Positions 56,849 through 64,000 of a DNA stretch of 64,000 nucleotides are shown piece after piece (position 1 is the first letter of the stretch; each line of letters begins with the position of its first letter). The stretch is from the NCBI GenBank assembly GCA_964030785.1, contig OZ034973.1, positions 2,296,632-2,360,631 on the forward strand, read 5' to 3'. Both the position numbers and the translations under genes were made by a program. The notes below the pieces were generated by a model. That model made no database searches, was not told where the DNA came from, and saw nothing but the letters and a program-made list of their open reading frames with translations. Source of the DNA: Siderastrea siderea (Eukaryota > Cnidaria > Anthozoa > Scleractinia > Rhizangiidae).

Positions 56849-57082
56849 AGTTCATTTCTGTAGCAAACAACAGTCTGTGGTTAAACCTAACAAACCTGAT
56901 CCGAGGTGAACATCACCTCAGGTCCTAACAAGAACACTCGGCAAAGAAGGCCAACTTAAGAAAAGCAAAGACAAGCAAAGAGAAAAAAAACCCAGATCAA
57001 GAAGACGCGTGACCAGAAAAACGCATCCAACAAAAACTGACCTCTCAGAGAGCCAACCTTAGGAAAGCACCTAATAATCGAC

Positions 57083-57946
57083 ATGGAACCAGAGACCACC
57101 TTTAAAGTAAGCGTACATTACATTTAAAATGAAATAACAAGAAGCTTTCATCTATTGATTTGAGTGGCCAATATACAGAAGGTCTCAACAGACGGACCAA
57201 AAACGTTTGGATAGCAGATTATGTGTGAAGAGTTAAACCCCAGGATAAAAAAGATCATTTTCAATTACCTTTAAAATCATAAATTGATAACTGGTTTATC
57301 TCGTGTCGATTCCTCTAATAGTTTTACGAATTATCTGACTTATCACTTATAGATAAAAGGCTCAGTCAACAAGTGGCTTCCCATTTGAATAACTTCTCTA
57401 CATTTTAGGGTTTCGTCGCAGATCCAAAGTTAACACTAAACAGCTTTCAGGGAAGTGATCATGATTGTCTCTTTAAATGCCATAACCATAATGATATTAT
57501 GAAAAGCTCATGTGATGAACCTTTTGTTTTAGTTTACAGCATATTTCTTGATACAAAGTTGGCTTTTCACCGGAGTGAGTCTGAGTCCTGTCAAGCAACC
57601 ATTTGATCTGCAGGATCAGGTTCAATCAGATCCTGATAATGTTACCAAAATAGAGGTCAGGCTTCATAACACATCGCTGACAGAAGCAATGGAAGATGAT
57701 AGCACTGACATCGACAATCATGACATTCTCTCTCGTCTCAGACGCTCTCCTCACTGCGAGTCAAAAAAACTAATAGTATGGAGCCGCTGCCTCGGAAGAT
57801 ATTTCACTAAGGTGTACTGCAGAAAATCACATGTTGCCTGTATGCCTGAAACTGGCGTTCCACCAAAATGCAAGAAAAATCATGTAGTTGTGTCGGGAGA
57901 GAATGGCAAAGCTTGCCGTGTAGTGAAGAGCTGTACATGCGCTTGA
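57083..57946 (+). CDS. Eight-cysteine secreted prepropeptide, divergent member
   Basis: Exon 1 (57083-57106) codes MEPETTFK and ends at the donor gtaagc. Exon 2 (57533-57946) follows an acceptor ending ttttag and continues in phase 0 with FTAYFLIQSWLFTGVSLSPV, completing a signal peptide. The acidic propeptide has two Asn-glycosylation sequons (NVT, NTS) and ends at the basic site SRLRR. The mature module has eight cysteines spaced C-10-C-9-C-6-C-9-C-14-C-5-C-1-C and ends CTCA. The first two spacings, a Trp before the second cysteine and the CxC tail match the copies at 675 and 5525, so I take it as a distant paralogue. ATTAAA at about 58083 may serve polyadenylation. It could be a cystine-knot or IL-17-like ligand or a defence peptide. 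The sequence does not decide. Confidence 0.75.
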
Positions 57947-60900
57947 TGCGGCTCATGCGCAACACGGACCTCCCGATACAAATTTTTTAACTGTGTTAAA
58001 AATTGTTGTTTGTTTATAACTATTCATTTCTGTGTGATGACTGTGAAGTCTACCAAGGACTCTTTTCATATTTAAATTGAATGATTAAAGTTTAGCTACA
58101 GCTTCAGCTTGCCGTTTTCATAACTTGTTCCCTTAGAGATAATTATTTTATAATTTGAGCTTTTCCTCGACTTGCCGTAAGAATTAAACGGAATGGCGTT
58201 ACCTAGTGATGGCAACACAACTAGATTTATCAGCTTATCGGAGTTATTTTGGGTGGCTTACTATCAGCTTGTTTGCTTAACAAGATCATAAAGCGAAACC
58301 GACTGATTTTGAATATTTGGGCAAACAAATTTTTGCTGCTGTAAGACAAAAGGAGTCTTTTATCCATGCTATGTTATCATGCAGTTAGTTTATTTTTTTC
58401 GTGCAATAGTTTCACTTTCCTATTCTAGCTAGTTTATCTGATTAAACAATCGGAAATAGGCGGGAGAGCATTCGGAGGTAGGACTTCGATGAAAATTTAA
58501 CAGAATTAAAATAACGTTTAATTTTCTTCTTTCTTGTATGACTTTTAAATCAGGTTAAGCATTTTCCTATTGATGGGAATAAAATGTCGTGGATACTCCA
58601 GCCGTTCAAATGGATTTATATGGCTGTTCGCGTAATTTTTGAACACTCCGGGGCTTTGATAAAAGTTTCGATTTCCTTCAAACTTTCAGTACGAGACAAG
58701 TTTGATATAGGACTAATGAAAATAAATTTCGTTTGTTGGTAATCTTCAGTATACCCGAGATTTTGAGGCAAGTGTTGTTTAGACCAGAATCCTCAAAATC
58801 GCCCTAAGGCTTTCGTCGAGTCGAAATCAGCCAATTTTGGGATGTCTGCTTCCGACTGTATAATTATCAAAAAAATTTAACTTTTATACCAGTAATACAT
58901 ACATTATGTTACTTTACAAATATGGTGGAAAAGTTCAAATTATCGAAACTTGTTAAAACGACAGAGTCTAAAATTTGGGCAATGTTAACGGTATCAGCAA
59001 GAAGCCGGTCAAGTGGTAAGACAAAGACAATCGTTTCACAAAATTCTGACTTACTCTGACAACTAAGGTATTTTTCTTAAAAACAAAAAAAGTACTAGTC
59101 GATAGTCTCCTTAAACGACTTAATAATATTTTGTGGATCTCTAACATAAGAAGAGATACAGTTGCAACAATTTTGGAGAAATACGTTTTTCGGCAACATA
59201 ACTGAAATGTGACCGAGTGTAACAGCGAGCGTACAAATTTTGACTTCTTGTCTTGTTCACAGATGAAAATGGGCAAACATTATGTTTAAAAATTAAAATC
59301 TTACCTTAAAAGATGCCCAGCTTTACTTCTACGGCTGTATTTCAACAGCTACCCGACTGCAAATTTTATCGTTCTGTAACGGATTCTATCAATTTCGTCG
59401 TCTTCTTTCGTTCGCTTGCAGGTGGCGATATCGTGAGCTAAAAACGTGAAAAACATCATTAAGCTGCGTGAAGAGAGTGACTTCATTCATTGTAATAATC
59501 TGATGACCAAGGAAACGCCAGTGACGGGTAAAAGGACGGAGACAAACCCTGGAAATGACACCTGAAAAATACTACCGTCCATCTTGCATCACTAACTTGC
59601 AGGTGACCAGTAATTCGATTGCAATTGCCTTGCAAACCACTTCAGTAAAATAATTCACCATCAGGGTATAGTATTGATCGTGTTGTGTCTCACGAGAATT
59701 ACTATAAGAATAATCTCTACAGGTACTAAAGGTCAACTCAAAGTTGGAAATTCCTAGACATACAGCAGAATATGCACGTATGCGACCTTGACATGACTGA
59801 CACATTTCAAACTGTCTTAGGGAAACGTGAGATTAGTCTGCGATTGCGGAAGTTAAAAGATAATAGCGTCCATTTTGTGCGAGACCAGTCAATCGTTTAG
59901 ACTCTGAAAGGTTGGATTTTTAAGATATTGTCCGATTGTGTTTTCGGCTAGAAGGCGTGCTTTTTCAGGGGTTGGGTTAGGCTTTATAGCCCTCAGGTTC
60001 ATTTTTTAGGTACCACCCAGCTGCTTAAAACTTGGTATTTTATTGGACCTTGTTATCACACAGCTCTGTTGTTTTCAGGGCTAGGCGTCAATGTTTCTGT
60101 TGCTCTTTTATCCCTGGTTTATTGTTTTCTCAGCCAATCCTGTGTGGCGTTCTAAGAGCTGCTTTTAAGCTCGAACACCCACTTTTCTTCGCGGTCAGAA
60201 TTCGATCCACTGGTAACGAAGGATCTCTGAAACTAAACGGTGGCTGTTTTGTGGAACAAGCGGCTCGTATCACCGACAAGGGTGAGCAAACATGGGGAAA
60301 CACCAGATACTTCATATAAACCTCGCACAATTCCTAAGAAAAATGTAGTTCTCAAAGCATTTATGAGAGCCACCAGTAAGTACTTACACTGGGCCAAATT
60401 TCCGTCCTACCGATCCTCTTGTAATATCACCGGTATACTGCAATCCCTGCATGCCTTACGCGATCTCATATCACCCGTATAAGCGTTTTGCATTGGCTCC
60501 TTTTCTGCGATTTAACAGCGATTTAAAGGCGATTTCATTGCAGTTTTTTAAATGCTACACAGTGGTGATAACGGAACGCATGCGATGTGAGTATACGAGC
60601 TTTTTTGCATCTATCTCATACACTTTACTCCCATCTCAACAAAATCTTTACCAAATCGCCGTGAAATTAACCAAAAATCGCTGGGCAGGTTTATACAGAC
60701 GGGTTAAACTCTCAGTTAAAGGTCGGCACATACGACGGGACAAGTCCTGCGAACTTGTCCTTATAACAAGTCCCGGAAACATGTCTCCTTGTGAGAACTA
60801 CCCTTTTCTCATAAATATCTCAGAAGCCAAACCAGAATAGTGAGGAACAAAAACCAGATGCACAACTTCTCGAAGCTTGGCGTGAACAAATCGGCGTCAA

Positions 60901-62799
60901 ATGAAAAAAAGACAGACTAAGCGAAAAGTGCTGTAATCGATGATTATTTTACTTTTTGGTACCCGTGAAGAGCACCAGACGAACGCAACATCACGATCAC
61001 ACTCCACAGTCTCTATAGATTACTCCAGCATTTCCAGGAACGAGGGAAAACAGAAACACGCAGCTTTTCAAGGATGGTTTGGTCAGCTGTTTGGTTGCCA
61101 AGACAATAAACCGCTGACCAAGCAGTCCAAAGTTGCTGAGCGTTACTCCCTTCCTTACACCTCCCCCTTAAATAAACCTCTCCACCCCCTAGAAAACCGC
61201 TTCCTTAAAAAACGTTTTACTCAGGAATGATAATTAAATTAAACTGGTATCAAACTCAAACACACACGCACACACACACACAAAACAAAACAAAACAAAA
61301 CAAAACAAAAAACAACAACAACGTATGCACGCGCCGCTGGCAAAGATGCGGACACACTACCAGTGTCCATACTGCGTCCGCACAACGAGCGGATCCTTTC
61401 GGATAGTTCGCAGTGGTTTTTTCGATGTTACTATAGCTACTATTTTGCCTCCGCTGTCTTCGTTGTTCAGTGTATATCAGTGGGTTATCAGGAGCAGGAT
61501 GTGGTTGCATGATAGAGAATGGGTAACAGGCAGCTCAAAATTAAAGAATAACGGGGAGACCGCGATTGACGAGTTTAGAAAAAGTAGTCCCGCATTTGAA
61601 AAGAAATATGCTATCATAAGTCTGGGAAATCGTTTTTTTTTTTTCGTTAAAATAGCATGAATGTAGAATTAAGAATACTCACATAATTAAAGAGAAACAG
61701 AAGTTGGGCTAGTTTTTGCGTGTATATAAGCTGTTTGAGTTTATTTAAAAACTTGAGATCGACAGTTATACTTTCGTGTCAGAAATCATGCCAACATTGC
61801 ACCTATGTAAACATTCTACTAATTGAATTATGGAAATCAAATTTAAATAGCTTTTCCTGCCAGGAAAAGTTCACGAATTAGATCGTTCTAAAAAGCTAAG
61901 CGAAAGAAAACACAAAAGATTTTTGCAGCTAAATGAGAAGGAATTCAAGAATCCTTCTGGTGATCATCAATTTAACACAGGCTAAAAACAATATGGAGAG
62001 GACAAAATCAATATGGAGATAAAAAAAAAGTCTTACCACGTTACTCTAAGAGTTACCAGTCTTAGCCAATCAAATCAGTTTATTTTGAGATGCGGTTTCT
62101 CACAGTAACATTACCGTCAACAAACCAATCACAGGAGAAAAATTTGTAATGTTACTAATGAGGCGCCAACAGATGTTACTTAGATCTCGTTAAAGCAAGC
62201 AAGAAAACAAGTGATAATTAAAAAGAGCACTCAAGAAAGTTACAGTTAACATTAGAGACTCTTTTCCTGGCAACGCATGGAAAATAAATCTAAACTCCAG
62301 TGAATTTTGTCGCGGATCACCAGCGTTGTTTATCTTCGACCCTAAATTAGTCTTAAGGTCACCACTTAAGATCAAACGCTTATCTTTCCTGACAACATGC
62401 ATAATAGCTACATATCAGCCATAGTAACATTACTGAGAACTAACCAATCGATATAGAGAACGGGACAGCAATTCAGTAAAGACTGAGATGGAAGCGCCGT
62501 GTCTAAGTTGTGCCTAAATCTTGTCGAAGCAAGAAAATTCTCCAACAAGGAAAGCTAAGGAATAGTTAAAATTAAAGTCTTCGCTGTAGAAAAACAATAA
62601 TAGTTCAAGTTACAGCAATCTCTGTGTACTGAAGTATCGGCTCAAAAGCTGCTTATTACTATCCTTTGTATGTTCACTAGGCCACTGAAGTGTTGTGTTT
62701 AATTTCTCACGCGCTGTGGTCAGATCAGCAGCAAGAATAGTCATTGCTAGCCTTTTCTCTTCGCTAAAGCTAAAATATCGGCGGCAATTAAAATCAACA
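57947..62799. other. Intergenic region, no gene assigned
   Basis: AT-rich sequence with short frames only. The frame 60940-61230 (MIILLFGTREEHQTNATSRS, later GWFGQLFGC) has a hydrophobic start and ends KKRFTQE. The frame 60451-60840 ends SEAKPE. Both could be exons, but neither has a splice partner or motif I trust. Confidence 0.4.
61260..61322. repeat. (CA)n and (AAAAC)n microsatellite
   Basis: CACACA tract followed directly by AAAAC units and AACAACAAC. Confidence 0.95.
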
Positions 62800-63715
62800 A
62801 CATTAGAAAAGTGAATAACTGTTTTGAATGTTTTGGGAGTTTTCCCGGTCACAAATGACACGACATGTTAAACTACTTTGGTTGAATATTCCATCTCTCG
62901 ATGTCTCAGTTCCGTCTCTCCTTAAGTGGTTGCCAGGCTTGTTACGTAATGCAACATTAGAAATTGAATAACTATCTTTTGGTCCTTTTCCTGGTAACAA
63001 ATGACACATCCTGTTTAACTACTTTGACTCAGTATTCCATCTTTTGATGTCTCAGTTTCGTCTAAAGTTACCTTTTTTTATGGTAATATGCTCTGACCTT
63101 CCCATACATTTCCTTAGGTGGCCGCCATCTTGTCATGTAATGCAACTTTTGAAAGTGAATAACTATTTTTTGGGAGATTTTCCGGTGGCAAATGGCACAT
63201 CCTGTTAACCTACTTTGGTTCAGTATTCCGTCTCTTGATGTCTCAGTTTAGTCTCTTTACCTTTTCTTATGATAACATGCTCCGAACTTTAGATGGATTT
63301 CCCTAAGTGGCCGCCATCTTGTCACGTAATACAACATTAGAAATTGAATAACTATTTTGGGGAGTTTTCCCGGTAACAAATAACACATCCTGTTAAACTA
63401 CTTTGGCTCAGTATTCCATCTCTCGATGTCTCGGTTCCGTCTCTTTACCTTTTCTTATGATAACATGCCCCGAACTTTATATGGATTTCCTTAAGTGGCC
63501 GCCATCTTGTCACGTAATACAACATTAGAAATTGAATAACTATTTTGGGGAGTTTTCCCGGTAACAAATAACACATCCTGTTAAACTACTTTGGTTCAGT
63601 ATTCCATCTGTCGATGTCTCGGTTCCGTCTCTTTACCTTTTCTTGTGATGACATGCTCCGAACTCCACACAGATTTCCTTAAGTGGCCGCCATCTTGTAA
63701 CGTAATACAACATTA
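62800..63715 (+). repeat. 188-bp satellite, about five tandem copies
   Basis: Units start at GTGAATAACT or ATTGAATAACTATTTT near 62802, 62963, 63152, 63343 and 63531. The last copies are nearly identical with a 188-bp period, and the first are diverged. Each of the four later units ends in GCCGCCATCTTG (63121, 63310, 63498, 63686), a match to the YY1-type consensus. There is no coding sequence. Confidence 0.9.
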
Positions 63716-64000
63716 GAACTATTATAGATATATGAGCAACTTTAGAGCTTTAGAAGTTTTAGAAGGTTTTGAAAGTTGATAACAATCACCATAAATTCTT
63801 GAGCTTTAGAGGTTTCAGAACGATAACAACAGACATGAGCAATTCTAGAACTTTAGAAGGCGGAATTTTAGACGTCTCAAAAGACCGATCTTACACTCAT
63901 ATTCTCAATGACCTTTTCTATCTAGAACAATTCTAGAATGCTATAGAACCTTCTAATGCCAATACCTGCCCCTTTATGGATTGTATGGTGTGCTTAAGCT
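63716..64000. other. Right edge, short TTCTAGAA-type repeats
   Basis: Irregular repeats of GAGCAA.TTTAGAGCTTTAGAAG and TTCTAGAACTTTAGAAG. No gene. Confidence 0.5.

Larger units (their letters stand above)
54801..57082. other. Intergenic region upstream of the third eight-cysteine gene
   Basis: No gene with support. A minus-strand frame at 54932-55195 (SCPHAIIATDSRIREDVADR) has mixed composition but no splice or motif evidence. A short inverted repeat lies at 56466-56538, and the probable promoter of the 57083 gene is at 56841. Confidence 0.4.

Noticed and set aside
57548..57946. Starting the eight-cysteine protein at TTG 57548
   Set aside because: The exon continues upstream in frame to an acceptor at 57532, and exon 1 at 57083 supplies an ATG in phase.

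Overview
This window looks like nuclear DNA of a cnidarian, most likely a stony coral. The evidence is intron-containing genes with consensus splice sites, AT-rich intergenic DNA, many palindromic short transposons, and a large DUF6589/RecQ-type transposon of a kind I associate with coral genomes. No bacterial operon, rRNA, tRNA or CRISPR feature was seen. Organism identity is inference. Gene models were spliced by eye and have no transcript support.

Layout. (1) 0-14 kb and 53-58 kb carry small two-exon genes for secreted proteins. Three loci (intact exon at 675-1100, complete gene 3577-5947, complete gene 57083-57946) share a prepropeptide layout and an eight-cysteine C-terminal module ending in Cys-x-Cys. 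A decayed copy lies at about 1570-1845. Two unrelated small secreted proteins are at 12801-13764 and 53964-54800. (2) 7585-8803 is a MITE-like element with a perfect 9-bp target duplication. 13894-20443 is a 6.5-kb element with nested inverted repeats and a LINE fragment. (3) 22897-48096 is a single 25.2-kb transposon with perfect 84-bp terminal inverted repeats and a 9-bp target duplication. Its two convergent genes, a DUF6589 protein (+) and a RecQ-like helicase (-), each start just inside a terminal repeat. (4) 48-64 kb is repeat-rich: several foldback elements, an orphan end of one nested element, and a 188-bp satellite with a regularly placed YY1-like motif.

The most interesting structure is the nesting inside the 25.2-kb element. 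A 6.05-kb element (25952-32003, SAM-domain gene on the minus strand) and a 9.45-kb element (32490-41934, chromodomain gene on plus, DDE transposase on minus) both interrupt the DUF6589 gene. The 9.45-kb insertion has a 7-bp target duplication, and the host reading frame is continuous across it if the element is removed. Its transposase shows a D, D, CxxC, HxxxxH, E arrangement whose zinc-ligand spacings equal those I recall for RAG1. The RecQ helicase has a stop codon exactly at the Walker A lysine. The outer element therefore looks recently inserted (identical TIRs) but now unable to supply its own proteins.
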